Shown one piece after another: positions 38,850 through 50,411 of a stretch of 64,000 nt of DNA (position 1 is its first letter; every line of letters starts with the position of its first letter). A model generated the notes under the pieces. It ran no database searches, was not told where the DNA came from, and was given only the letters and a program-made list of their open reading frames with translations. Source of the stretch: Hymenochaete sp. R1 (lineage: Eukaryota; Basidiomycota; Agaricomycetes; Hymenochaetales; Hymenochaetaceae); contig JAFREE010000104.1 of the NCBI GenBank assembly GCA_019400425.1, positions 1-64,000 on the forward strand. The letters run 5' to 3'. The position numbers were made by a program, and so were the translations under genes.

Positions 38850-41800
38850 ATGGCGAACAGTGAGATTGAGCAGAGGCATACGGTGCTCCTTGCTGAGATG
38901 TATAAACTCGCGCGGATGGCTAAGAGTGGGTTCTCAGAGGATGTTGAAGTTGGGGATGTTGACGAGGAAAGGAATGAGGTAGACGTTCCGGACCTTAATA
39001 AGTTCTTGCGAAGATTTGAACTGGGAAAGAGGTACGTCCATGCTTCCAAGTGAATGGGTTGCTCGGTCTTTGCTAATGTTGTCCAAGTGGAATATCGATC
39101 ATGGAATTGGAACTACCCGTACTTGCGGAAATGGAAGAGGTGGAGGGGATTCTGAGTCAACCAGAGTCTCCTGAAACAGAGAAGGAACTCGAGCACTCTA
39201 GAGAGGACGAAGAAGACGAGGAGGGGGAACCGCCTTCTGCACAGGACGAGGGTAACGGAAGCAGTGAAGACGAGGACACCGATCTTTCTGTTTCAGACAG
39301 AACGCCTACCCCTTCGAAAGTCGCCGAAGAAGATCTCCAATCTGACTCTGACAAATCTGAAAAAGAAGAAAGCGAAGGTAGCAAGACGCCCGTAGTCACC
39401 CCTCAACCGGAATCTAGGTCCTCGTCCGCCTCGGTTGTTCCTCAGAAGAGGAAACGTCAACGATCGAGGAGGTCGATTGAGAGCGGTGAGTCCGATGGAG
39501 AATCGCGAGATCGGTCCATGGAAGCAAAACGACATCATAAAGTTGTTTCAACCGCGAGCGACGATGACGAGGAATCAGACGAGTTGGACTTGTTATCTCA
39601 CAAGCAAAAACGATCCACTCGTACACCATCAGATCGTACCTCGCAACAACCTCGCGATATTGTATTACGCTGTATTTCCGAGGGGCAAATCGACAAGGAA
39701 AAAGCCAACGTCAATCAACAGATAGAAGAAGTCAAAGCGGTAGCTGATGCCAAAGTCGTACCTCCCACTCCTAGTACGCCTTCACAGGAAACTGCCCAAT
39801 CTCCGGGTGGTACACGGAAAAATACGCCACCAGAGCGCTTCAAGGCACCTGCACATCTTATCTGCACAGATTCTACACCCCTACCACCGCCCAAATCTCC
39901 AGCCCCGCCCATCATAGTCCAACTGGATGTAACCCAAGCGATCCGGCAACGTACATACATATTTCCTCCCGATACAGTTAATACTCAGCCTGGAGTCTCA
40001 GTCGAGCAAAGTGAAGATGAGACAAAAAAGCCAACAAAGCCCGAAAAGAAAGTATATTCGCGGATCGTACCCGAGTTACAAATGGATATGGGTCTTACAC
40101 TCCCTCCACTTTATACGCTACCCCCGGAGTTCAATCGGAAAGGCAAGCCTCAGAAGTTAAAGAGGAGAGATAAGGAAAGGAGTGAATCCGGGAAGAGAGA
40201 CGATTGGGTGCCACTTGGGATGGTCAGGTGGGCAGCGATGCTGAATGCTAATCCAGTGCACCCTAAAATGATAAGGGCTAGTAAATGTTTGAACACGAAG
40301 GATTGGAATGTGAGTAACATTCCTCCTCTGGCACAAAAATCAACGTTTTCTTATTCCAAAGTAATATCTCAGACCGCAGCGAAGGAACTCCAGCTCGTGA
40401 AATCATTTGAACGCATCGAGTCTATGAAGAAAGAAGGGAAATGGAGTTTCCGTCAGATCAAGAAGTCTCGGGTCTCTCCTGGTCAGAAAACTCACTGGGA
40501 CTACCTCATGGAGGAAATGGTAAGCTTAAATTTCGTGTCGTATGGGACATCAAATCTGACGCTACCTTTAGAAATGGATGCAAGTTGATTTTCGAGAGGA
40601 GCGTCGGTGGAAGATCGCTGTGGCCTTCGAGCTTGCGTTGTGCGCTCAGGATTGGCATGCAGCAGAGTCAAAGGATGAACGCATCCGTCTTGGCATATGC
40701 GGATCGTATAGCATACCGGATCCTGTGGATTATCAACCTCCACCAGAAGACGAGCAAGTTTTGCTTATTGGAGAGGGTGTAGACTCCGAGTCAGGTTCTG
40801 AAACCAGTGAAGACGAAGATATGGCCGATGGTGCGGAAGAAACTCCCATCACTGGCGCCCAAGGAGAAAGCGATAATGATGAGGAAGCTCGGGATCAGAG
40901 AACTGTGAATGATGTGCTTAATCCTGATGTAGCCCTCGCCAACGCCCTTGAAGATGTTGAGAAGATAGACGCGGCCCAAGGGACTGCTGAGAGTCGCGAT
41001 CAGGAACCTCCGGAAATGGTCATGAAGATTGAGGAATTGGACAATTCCAACGCTTTGCAGCTCCCGAAAGACCAAGACAGCGAAATGCAGATGAACGAAG
41101 ACGAAGACCCCGAGACAAGGTACAGGGAGGACTCCATGAAGGCTGAAGCAATGGATCCCGCATCTGCTTTACGGGACGCTTCTGCAAATCCGTTGTTTGA
41201 TAGTCAAAGCGTTGCTGCTGTAGACACCCCGGAAATTCCACAAAAGGAGATGAAATCACTCTTCTCGGCGGAGGACACCAAACGCTTACGATCATCCTTC
41301 CTATCTTTACCCGAGGAAACACTCTTTGTGAGCATGGATCAGTTGTTGTCTATGTCTGATGAAGAGCTCGTCAAGTCCGTCTCCGAGAACGGTAACCCTT
41401 GGCCCGCGGAGTTCGATCCATCTTTTGTCTTTCCAGAGCTCCAGCCCTTCAGCATGCAAGATGTTGTCACTTCCGACATTGTTGGTGGTCCTTCGCTATC
41501 TTCGGACGGAAGGAGGAGGAACGACAAGAAGATCGACAGAGATGATCCGTCGAGGCGCATGGAAGAGACGACGTACAACAAACTCTATCCTGCGAGTAAA
41601 TTCATGCACATGAAGCCTACTTTGATCAGTGCATTGGAACCGGCACGCAAATGGAGGAAAGGTAAATGGGTTGACCTGGATGACTCTCCCGTCGTGAGCG
41701 ACGTTGATGCACCTTTGCCGCTCATCAGTGCCGATACTACAAGTTGTGAGTTCTATTCGGTCTCACTTGACAAACAAAAAAACTTACTCTTTCATAGCAC

Positions 41801-43486
41801 TGTTTGGGAATCGTAGAAGCATCAACATCGGGGCAGGCGCTCTTCAGCCGCCTACCAGTGGGACGCGCGGTGACGTAAAATTAGGTCGAAATCCTTTCAA
41901 GATATCCAATGTCGCGTGGTCGCCCGCCGAAGATGACCTTTTGCGTACGCTCCATGAACGTTATCCCGGAAGCTGGAAACTGGTTGCGGACGCACTCAAT
42001 TCTTCGCGTATACGAACATGTGTTGACTTGCGAACTCCCCTAGAGATTTATAGTAGGTGGCAGGAGAGATTCGCACCACAGCGTTTCCAGTCTCAGCAAA
42101 GCGTTGCGACTCCGGGGACACTCACCCTATTTGAGGAAGGTAGCTCTACGTTGCCCTCTTCTTCAACAATGCTGCCTCCCCCGACTCCGACCACGCCGTC
42201 GATGTCTGCAACACCACAAATGACAACAAGAGGTGTACAACGCAAAGCTACGACTGCTGCTCAGAACGCCACGAACTTGTCTATCAATACTGCCGTAAAT
42301 ACTGTGGAGAATCGAAAACGGAAGAGGCACATTATCATTAATGACTCCATGAGAAAGACGGTGACGAAGCGCGTACGGTTGAAGAAACAAGATGATGGTA
42401 GGCCCCGCTCAATCACGCCGTGTTTCTTTAGACTGATGACGGTTGAAAAGCAAAAGCGCAATCAAGTGTTTTGATAGCTGCTCACGACACACATAATCAA
42501 TTTGGAACAAAGCAACGGTATACTCCTATGGAGTTGTCGACGTTGAAGGGCGAGAAAGAACAGAGTGAACAAAGGCGAAGACAGGAATTGCATAGGCATC
42601 GAGTATTTCAACAACAACAGTTGCAGCTGCAGCAGCAAGCTGCGCAACAGCAACAGCAACAAATTCAACAGCAAGTTCAGCATCCTACGCAGCAACAAGC
42701 GCAGCCACCGTCACAGCAGATTGCTCAACAAACGCAGCAGCAGCAAGCGCAACCCCAACAACAACCTCAGCCTGGTCTCACTCTTGCTTCAAATCTACCG
42801 CAGATCAGGACGCAGGTCGCCATCTCACAGCAACAACAGCAGCCAAGGAATCAAAATCAGAACCCGATGTCACCGCAAACCTTGCATGCAACACAACAGC
42901 GGTTGATGCTTGCCCAGGCGCAGGCTCAGAATCAAGCGCATGCTGCAACTCAGGGTCAATCGAATATGGTTCAAATTGCCAACCAGATTAATGGCACCAC
43001 CCAACACCTATCAACTCCCTTTGTTAACCAAAACGGCTCGGTGTCCCCAGTCCCCACCCCCCATACCTCACCACCACGGGCAAGTGCTACACCTGTGAAT
43101 CCTGCTGCAGCAGTAGCTAGTAACTTCCAACAGAGGCCGCCATCCGCGCAGAGGAATGCGGGGATTCCTGGTACGAATGTCGTTCAAATGAATGGTCAGG
43201 TTCCGATCGCTCGGACGAGCAGCGCGATGGCAAACTTGGCTTACCTTCAGAACAATTTACCAAATAACTATACTCCAGAGCAAATGGCAAGGTTACTTAA
43301 CTTACAGCAGCAGCAACACTTTGTGAGTGACTATATCTAGGATGGCTTTGATTCTAAAGGCTCATTCTCGTCTAGCAACAGGCGGCGCAGCAGATGCAGC
43401 AAGCTCAGCAGAACCAACAGCTTGTTCCTCAGCAACAGCAACAGCAGCAACACCCGCCTCAGTCGATGCAAGCGTATCCTCAATGA
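38850..43486 (+). CDS. EAF1: EAF1/VID21, NuA4 scaffold with HSA and SANT domains, ~1426 aa
   Basis: Platform subunit of the NuA4 histone acetyltransferase, holding actin/Arp modules through the HSA domain. Exons: 38850-39031, 39088-40519 (with a likely internal 63-nt intron at 40310-40372), 40572-41745, 41798-42397, 42478-43322 and 43376-43486. The N-terminus (EIEQRHTVLLAEMYKLARM) is helical, followed by an acidic and Ser-rich region. The HSA domain is around residues 480-560: ERIESMKKEGKWSFRQ, THWDYLMEEMKWMQVDFREE, WKIAVAFELA. The Myb/SANT domain (about 960-1010) reads VAWSPAEDDLLRTLHERYPGSW. The last ~300 residues are Gln-rich. If the 63-nt intron is not removed the protein has 1447 residues; splicing gives DWNTAAKELQLVKSFERI, which fits the family better. 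Confidence 0.93.
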
Positions 43487-43676
43487 TAGCATTTGTAAAA
43501 ACGGAATATTTATATGTATTATTCGTGCTGTGTAATGTTATTGTCTATTCCAATGCATTCCTTTAAACTTCACATGTAGTATTTGTGAGCATGTTGTACA
43601 AATGACCGAAGCTCTTAGCCAATATTAATCACAAGTCTCAAGTGAATCCGAAGTGTGTTCAGAACGAATGCTATGC

Positions 43677-43773
43677 GATTCGATGGTCTAATGGTCATGA
43701 TATTCGTCTCACATCAAAATTAGTGCTGATGCATGTTCACGAATGGTTCCAGGTTCGATCCCTGTTCGAGTCA
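43677..43773 (+). tRNA. tRNA-Val (anticodon CAC) with 24-nt intron
   Basis: A full cloverleaf can be drawn. The acceptor stem is GATTCGA (43677-43683) with TCGAGTC (43766-43772), all seven pairs including one T-G wobble, and discriminator A at 43773. The D arm is GTC/GAT with a ten-base TAATGGTCAT loop. The anticodon stem is TTCGT (43703-43707) with ACGAA (43739-43743). The loop reads C-T-CAC-A, then an intron (43714-43737) after position 37, then C. The variable loop is TGGTT. The T arm is CCAGG-TTCGATC-CCTGT with a mismatch at its outermost pair. The B box GGTTCGATCC is a perfect consensus, and a T-run terminator starts near 43799. It lies between the convergent EAF1 and site-2 protease genes. 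Confidence 0.85.
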
Positions 43774-43851
43774 TTACCGGACGGAAATGAAAGTCATTCC
43801 TTTTTCTCGTTTGATTTGCAGAACAATCTCATATATATATATTTTCAATTT

Positions 43852-45983
43852 TTAGTAGACAAATCCTCTATTCTTCATTTGGGGAATTAATGATATAGTA
43901 GAAATTAACATCAAAGCAACAGTAACAAGTCTAAACCCCTTTTCAATGCCTTGCTTCCTCTGACGAGCAAAGATTCGCACTGGAGAAGTTATATGGAGAA
44001 ATTTAGACCAACAAATATATATGAGGGGAGACGACCGTGCGTTTTGACCAAGAGAAGAGAGACCTTGCTCCGCTTCATTGAGAATAAACGTATCCTCGTT
44101 CCGAAAATCTCCTCGTCGACCAACAATGTCGAGAAGCGCCGAAAGGAAGTATGATCCATCGAGGAAGGGTAGAGGAAAGAGGTTGAAAATGTAAAGAGAA
44201 AAGGATATAGTACCGAGGTAACTGACAGGTCTTGATTAGAACGACGCTCGAAAATTTGAGGTTGAAAAGATACGAACGAGAAGAATAGCGAAAACGCTGA
44301 AGGAAGCCAGATAGGGAAGAAACTCCTCGTTGAAATTAACGTGCCGATTTTGACTGTGCACGATATTTAGTAAATCCAGTGAGAAAATCGAATGATTCTC
44401 TTGCCTTGCTCCCAGACTTCTTCTTTGGGTCCACTCCAGAGCACTGTACGTGTCTCCCTCAGTTCTTCGCCATTACGACCCTCACCTCGGCCCGATCGCT
44501 GAACAACGAGACGAAGCAGTTCCACGTTTGGGTGAGGTAGTACGCATTCCGAAAGTTTTTGATCGTTAGTACTGTTTCCGATGCAGTCAGTCCGTGCGCG
44601 GCAACGAAGGTATCGACGCTCATGATTCGCTGGAGTCAAGATAGGCACGGGGTCAACGCAGTGCCCGAGATCATGTTTCCGATCTGAGATAGGAATAAAG
44701 CAAGAAAGTTGTGCCCCAGGAGGGTGTACACTCTGATGAGATCGAAAATCACAACATTCTTCTGGCTGAGCTGAATCTAAAATCAGACAGGGTGTGGTTC
44801 GATAACTTCTCTACATACCGTTGAGCTTTTCCTGCGGAAGACACCATCCTTCGGCGAGAGTAGAAGTGCCAGGGTTCGTCAGAAAATAACGATCCCATAA
44901 TCTCAGAGCCGAAACTTTGGACTGGCCCAGAGTGGCGTCGTCTACCATAGTGATGACGTCCCCTACATCTAAATGGTATGAAAGAGGGGAGTCCTACAAA
45001 GACATTAAATCAGGAAACAAGGAATTTGACAATAAAAGCTCGCACATCTTCAACTCCGAGTACAGCAACACCCCTGTCTTCTACGTTTTCATATCCAAGT
45101 GTAGACCAAACGACGTCCATTTTTGCATATGTGAAAAGATATAGAAGGAGCCAGAGAACTAAATTGTGCCAGGCTCCAGCTGCGACGATCTGAAGCCTTT
45201 TAGGAGCCGACAAATCACCCAAAGCAGACGACAATGACACGAAAGCAGACGGAAGGACTATCATGAACGAAGCTCCGACAGTTTGGATAGGAATACCGTA
45301 TCTGATGATATTATGTGACTTTCAATCGCCAAGACCAAGAGAAGTATTTATACCCATGACGTACAGTGCAGCAGACACAGCGTGTCCGAGTTCGTGAAAA
45401 CCTTGTCCTATAAAGATGGACAGCAGAAGCGCGAAAAGGTGCGACATTGGTACTGTCACCCCGGGTATCTGACAATGTGTTAGTCTTATTTCTTGAACTG
45501 GAACTATTGGAAGTTACTCACAATAGGCTTGATACCAAAGTCAACCTCACCGTCAGCAGTTGGCAGCGGTGTTTCATCGAATGCTCTCTTCGTCAGCGTA
45601 GTTGCGCCTGTTTCCGTTCCAGCGAAGTAGAACGCGTAAAGCGCATTCACAGGCGTCCATGCCAAGAGTATTAACCCTGCAAGGAGTCCGAGTATGCACA
45701 CGATTGATCCAACGCTGTAGAAATAATGAAGAGATCGTCGAATTGTTTCGTTTGACGACTGGGCCAGGAATCCCGCAAGACGTTCATGTAAATCATTACA
45801 GGCTATTGTTTCCATCCTAAACTCCAGAGCCCTGACTTTGATAGTGATCATGTTGCCATGCTGATGTCGTGTTTCATCAATTGAAGTCGGCAGGACACCA
45901 GGACTACCCGTCTTCTCTCGTAATGCTCTGAGGACATGCACGACTATCCAGAAAAGTGCGATTAGCCATAGCAGCTTATCCAT
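43852..45983 (-). CDS. Site-2 protease (M50 intramembrane metalloprotease), ~576 aa
   Basis: Intramembrane zinc protease related to MBTPS2, which in animals and many fungi releases sterol-regulatory (SREBP/Sre1) transcription factors at the Golgi. Exons: 45522-45983, 45365-45468, 45046-45301, 44819-44993, 44405-44776, 44278-44353, 44064-44221 and 43852-43979, all in frame. The N-terminal helix is LLWLIALFWIVVHVL. The zinc-binding HELGH lies at about residues 179-183 (FIGQGFHELGHAVSAALYGIP). A PDZ-like luminal insert follows (SPLSYHLDVGDVITMVDD). The second metal motif is YIFNLFPLPFLDG, with Asp at about 503. The intron after exon 5 starts GC (CAAG/GCAAGA) and ends CACAG. The last intron (84 nt) is a multiple of three without a stop, so its removal is uncertain (604 residues if kept). 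A MITE lies ~205 bp upstream of the start. Confidence 0.92.
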
Positions 45984-46187
45984 AATAGTTTGGTCATAAG
46001 AGTGTTAGATAGATACACTGCATTTGTGTAGTCTCGATGAAGATGGTGGAAGGAGAGAAAGCTGCATGCGTCCTACGAGAGTGGTGTCATTAGCGGCTGC
46101 CGGTCGGTGGATCGCATCTTGAATAAACAACAACAAATAACGCGCACGCGTTCTTTTCGCCCTTCCCTTCCCTTTCCAGACGCAATA

Positions 46188-46213
46188 CAGTGTAAGGACA
46201 CGCAAATGAACAC
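46188..46213 (+). repeat. Left terminal inverted repeat of MITE
   Basis: 26 bases starting CAGTGTAAGGACACGC and ending ATGAACAC; matches the reverse complement of 46845-46870 without mismatch. Confidence 0.85.
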
Positions 46214-46844
46214 CACTTTTTGCGCTGAAATAGCGCAAGAACCTGTGATTCGTTTCAGCCGAAATTCTACAATGACAAGCTTTATAATAACGTAAACAAC
46301 ATACAAAAATTGGAGAGCGAACGACGCACATTTGAGTGACTTATTTCAAGCACAAGGAAGTAGGTACTTTTGAACAAACGGACAGGGAAATGAACACTCA
46401 GACGCGCGTTCAAGTGCAGATCATTTACCAAAATAGGAAGATATCAGAGGTGTTTCCCGACCGTGGGATATCTGCAAGGGCGCGCGAGAAGGGCGAACAA
46501 CTGTCCTTCTCCATTCTCAAGCTATATGCTCATTTTCTACTAACATTTCCAATCAACTATACTCAAAAAAAATTAGATGAGGCTGATGAGTGTAATATCA
46601 TGGAATATTTTAGTTTCACGCCAAACGATGGGAAATTGAGTTCTGGGTGAGCTTCTGAAAAGTGCAAGTCATGCTCAGAAAGCTCATTTTTCGCCTTCGA
46701 CAGGCTCTACAACACGCAATTTCGAACCGTGTGTCTTAAAACTTTGCATGAGTCCTGAAAATCATGCAGGTAATACAAATAAATATTTTTGTGATTTTAC
46801 AAGTTCTTTGTGGTGAGATAGAGCGACTGTTCATTTGCCTGTCC

Positions 46845-46870
46845 GTGTTCATTTGCGTGTCCTTACACTG
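46845..46870 (-). repeat. Right terminal inverted repeat of MITE
   Basis: Perfect inverted copy of 46188-46213; followed by the TA of the target duplication at 46871-46872. Confidence 0.85.
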
Positions 46871-47154
46871 TATATTAATAAAAATGAAATACGATCATTT
46901 AAATCGGCTGGGCACGCATATAGGATCTTAAAGCAAGTCATGGGGATCGGGCCCAAGTCAAGTCCCACTTGCGCAACGAGCTCGAGCGTTTTATTGAAAA
47001 GGATAACTTGAATATTTCTACCAGTCGTTCGCTAAAATCCTTCTAGACCCAGAATGGTATAAGTATGTTGCCTTACAAATATTTTCAAAGACAGAGATAT
47101 AACGTAGTGAGTACATGAAGAAGGGACATACACTGGACGAAGAATGAGACGCTG

Positions 47155-48992
47155 CTATCGTTTCGAGATACTGTGTGTTCGACGATGCTCAGAGCCGAAT
47201 GATCGAAGCGGGTTCATTTCATAATCAGTCTCCGGAGACGATAGCCAATCACTGGAAACCACTCTGGAGACCCGGATCCCATCCTTCCTGCTTTTATCCT
47301 CGGTGCCGTACGAGTCCAAAGAACCGCCGAACTCATTGATGTAGTCCTGACCGGCGAGTACCATCTTAGGCGCTGATGAGATGGACCGGAATGGGACTGG
47401 TCTTGTATTTCTACGGAGGTTGAGCATAAGACGGCAGATCATACAGCTGGTTATGTAGTTGGTGAAAGGAGCGTTGATGAACTTTATCTCGACCTAAAAA
47501 TGAGATATTTAGTGCTTTGTTGAGCAAAACGAAGTGGCGATGTACCGGTGCAATCTATTGGGATAGATGTTAATTGAAAATTACGAATAGTACTGTCAAA
47601 GAAGATAAACGCACAATATACATCAAAACATTTGCAACGTTAGCAATAGTGATGACACTAGCGAAGAGTTCAGCCAGTAAACTTGAGTCTCTGGAAAAAT
47701 GGAAACATACAAAAAGTATAAAGCACCTTCCACGCGACGTAAGTATAGATTAGATAAAAGGAACAGGGTTTAATGTACGTACCATCTCGAAGCATTGTCC
47801 TCAGGATACCACTTTTAAGCATGCCCGAGGATTTGAGACGTAGTACTCTCCACAGTGTCAAAGCAAATACCACAGTCGGATAGACCAGCTGTCCGATCCA
47901 AAAGACGGCGAAGCCTTTGGTAACGTCAGAAAGGTGATGAATGGATGAGGACTGTACTTGCGATTGCCACTACACAAGGAATCAGCCCGTATAAGTGATT
48001 TGACATTACTGTGGACTCACGATCCTTCCTTTCCAGTCAGGATACATCCTACGATGCCTGTGTTAAGCAGCAATAAGCAACATACCGGGTGACGACAGGT
48101 GCCTATTCTCACCAGGAGGGAACGGGGCGGGAGCACCGTCCGATACGGCCCACTAAATCATAATAATGAGTCCCTTGCACAGATTCAGATGCCTTATTGC
48201 GTACTCACACTCTCGGTCGCTACTTCAGCTATGAGAATTGGTATCAAAAGGACGAGCACAAACTACGTGCGAACATCAGGTCGCGTATCATTATTGGTGA
48301 AGGTGTGACTCACTATTGAACGCTCGTACAGCGCATACACCCGCAGAAGGAGAGTGGCTCCAGATGTAACGTTGAAGATGATCTGAATGATCCCTGGCCA
48401 TTTTACGTATATGTTGCATCTTTGCGACTTAGGGACGACACACTTCGAAAGAAAAAGCATACACACTGCTATAAGCATATACGTCATTAGTACGGTAAAA
48501 TCATAGGAAAGGGAAACGTACTTCAGTCGAACTGGGCATGAACAAAACTGGAGTGAAATCATGGTGAATTGCTGGTCGCATACAGGGTCAATAGTTATAT
48601 AACCCACATATCATGGATGACATGGACGACGCAAGTATAGGGTAGCGATTCTTATTTGGAACAATGTGAGTAACGATTCATGAAATGCAAGAGAAAAGAA
48701 GGGGGGGACTCACAAAGAAGTACAATATAGTGACAGGATTGAGCTTGCGCTTCCACATTGTCTCGACTTCTCTATCCAGCGTGCACATAATCTCATACAC
48801 GAGCAATGCTATGAGCATCGACATTCGTGAGTTGTTTCGAACAATGCGGCTTGTCAAGGACCTACCGAAGCTTGCGAGTGCATACTGCTTTCCGACAATA
48901 CTATTCAATAATAGTATTAGTCCTCTACAGTGCAATATAGCCATGCTCACTCACATATAATGGACGGACTGGATGACAACGTCGGTGTCCAT
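47155..48992 (-). CDS. DUF6533-type seven-helix membrane protein, paralogue B, ~340 aa
   Basis: Paralogue of 26296-28132 with the same order and phase of exons and very similar residues throughout. Start ATG at 48992 (MDTDVVIQSVHY), spliced to IIVGKQYALASF, then ALLVYEIMCTLDREVETMWKRK (the DUF6533 signature). Later helices include GIIQIIFNVTSGATLLLRVY, FAVFWIGQLVYPTVVF and the exon reading VITIANVANVLMYI. YITSCMICRLMLNLRR precedes the cytosolic tail, which ends EHRRTHSISKR. The 8-nt microexon is at 47962-47969 and the following intron (47915-47961) begins GCAAGT. An intron of about 80 nt after SSTE is the least certain junction. Function unknown. The stop is at 47155, about 300 bases from the MITE. 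Confidence 0.83.
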
Positions 48993-49099
48993 CTCGGATA
49001 TATCAGCTTCTTCGATGGGTGAGGGCGAAATCTAAGTTCCAGTTGGGTACATAGACAACGCTAGTGTAAAATGCATCCCTTTACCTATGAGTAGCTTTT

Positions 49100-49841
49100 T
49101 TATGTATCGCGTCGGGCATGGGGAAATAACGATGGTGGATCAAAGACAATATGATTGGTCGACTCATAAACGCGAGCTTGCGTGATCCATTCAAAACAGC
49201 CAAGGCCATCTCCAGAGGTTATGTCCGCAAGGAGCTGATGGATCTTTCGCGTATTATTGGCAGAGATCTAAAGCAGCAGATAACAATATTCTTCGGACTC
49301 TCTAAGTGTCGTATTCGTGAAAGGAAGTAACTGGCTGATGGTGCTCCATAAAATTGGGGATCAAACCGAAAATCAGAATGTTAGAACAGGGACGTACAAG
49401 TTCCCACTGGCACTTCTCTCCCGCCGGATCACAGATCAGAGATCGGACTACAAAACAAAAACGGGATTGATCAGCTCGACCAAGACTAAGGTCATAGTGT
49501 CCGTACGGCGAATGGCTTTAGAGGTGCACAGAAAAGGAATACATCAGACGTACATGTAGTGATCACATCCACCACCATCTGGATGCAAACTTGAAGGATC
49601 TACAGAATTGAAAAAATTGGCATCTGCCGACAGAACACTGGAAGGTTAGTAGTACTATATCGTGTCGACGTTGCACCCCCACGAACACATACTACATGCT
49701 TCCTTTATCGACACTTTCGAATAATTATGAATACTTACGTCGAACGGAAAGAAATCGTGAATAAGCTAACATTTACCGCAAAAGTAGCGTGATCCTCACT
49801 TCGGCCTTCTTTTGTTCACGGATGAAGTCCCGAGAAGCCAT
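49100..49841 (-). CDS. Unrecognised four-exon protein, 166 aa
   Basis: No single long frame exists, but four exons (49777-49841, 49554-49637, 49332-49515, 49100-49267) join in frame to 166 residues. The protein starts MASRDFIREQKKAEVR and then reads VLSADANFFNSVDPSSLHPD. The third exon encodes HSPYGHYDLSLGRADQSRFC and LICDPAGEKCQWEL. The last encodes ISANNTRKIHQLLADITSG and LGCFEWITQARVYESTNHIV, ending FPHARRDT. Composition is that of a folded, soluble domain. I know no family with these motifs. The intron at 49516-49553 is only 38 nt and the donor at 49331 is GTTACT, so junctions need checking. It lies 107 bases upstream of, and in the same direction as, DUF6533 gene B. Confidence 0.5.
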
Positions 49842-50411
49842 ATCTCAGTTACCTCAGCAAACAGGTAAGATAAGCTCCGAGTTGTTCTTTTCGCCGTCGA
49901 ATACTTTTCTGGCTCTGTATCACCTTAGACGGGACGTAGTATGTCGATGATCCACCACTTTTCACGCCGTTTGGAAGATCACGAGTTCAATCTCCGGCTC
50001 GAATTCGCTTGAACACAGCACTCGTTACAGAGATGTCTCACCTTACTGAACACGACCGTAGATAGGAAGTAAGAGAAGACCTGTCTCCGAAGGTTTTCCG
50101 AATTTCACTAAGCTAATTCTATAGAAACATCAACAACGACATCCACCAAGTAGGAGATATAAACGACATCACTAACCAATCCAAGCAGGTGACCGACAAG
50201 AGGTACACAAGCCAGCGACAGCGTCGACAACTTCGCAGGAAAAATGTACGAAACATCGGATTTGTGCAATATACTCGAGCACTCTTTGACTCTATTCATT
50301 GATGTGACATCTTCACGTTCATGAAGGAGGAAGGAAAGTTGTAGTTGCCAGTGCGCGCGAAGAGTGGGCGTCGACGACGCGAATGACGCGACGGTGCTCT
50401 CACTGTCTCAG
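49842..50411. other. Intergenic 570 bp
   Basis: A plus-strand frame at about 50126-50299 is open (NINNDIHQVGDIND...) and follows a CTATAG acceptor-like site with a GCTAAT branch, so it may be an exon linked to the fragment at 50412. I could not complete the model. Confidence 0.35.

Larger units (their letters stand above)
46188..46870. mobile_element. Tc1/mariner-like MITE, 683 bp, TA target duplication
   Basis: The ends are perfect 26-bp inverted repeats (46188-46213 and 46845-46870) beginning CAGTGTAAGGACACGC, each flanked by TA (46186-46187 and 46871-46872). TA duplication and a CAGTG start are typical of Tc1/mariner-type elements. No transposase is encoded. The frame at 46336-46650 has no DDE-type features. 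Just inside the right end a second, near-identical copy of the terminal motif occurs (46826-46843), and another lies internally at 46379-46397 (GGACAGGGAAATGAACAC). A 7-bp hairpin (46220-46238) lies just inside the left end. The element sits between the divergent-side promoter of the site-2 protease and the 3' end of DUF6533 gene B. Confidence 0.8.

Noticed and set aside
42163..43098. Leu/Asn/Ser-rich frames in other phases around the CAG/CAA repeats
   Set aside because: Alternative-frame and antisense reads of the Gln-rich tail of EAF1.
46336..46650. 104-codon frame inside the MITE
   Set aside because: No transposase features and it contains one of the element's repeated motifs; best seen as non-coding.
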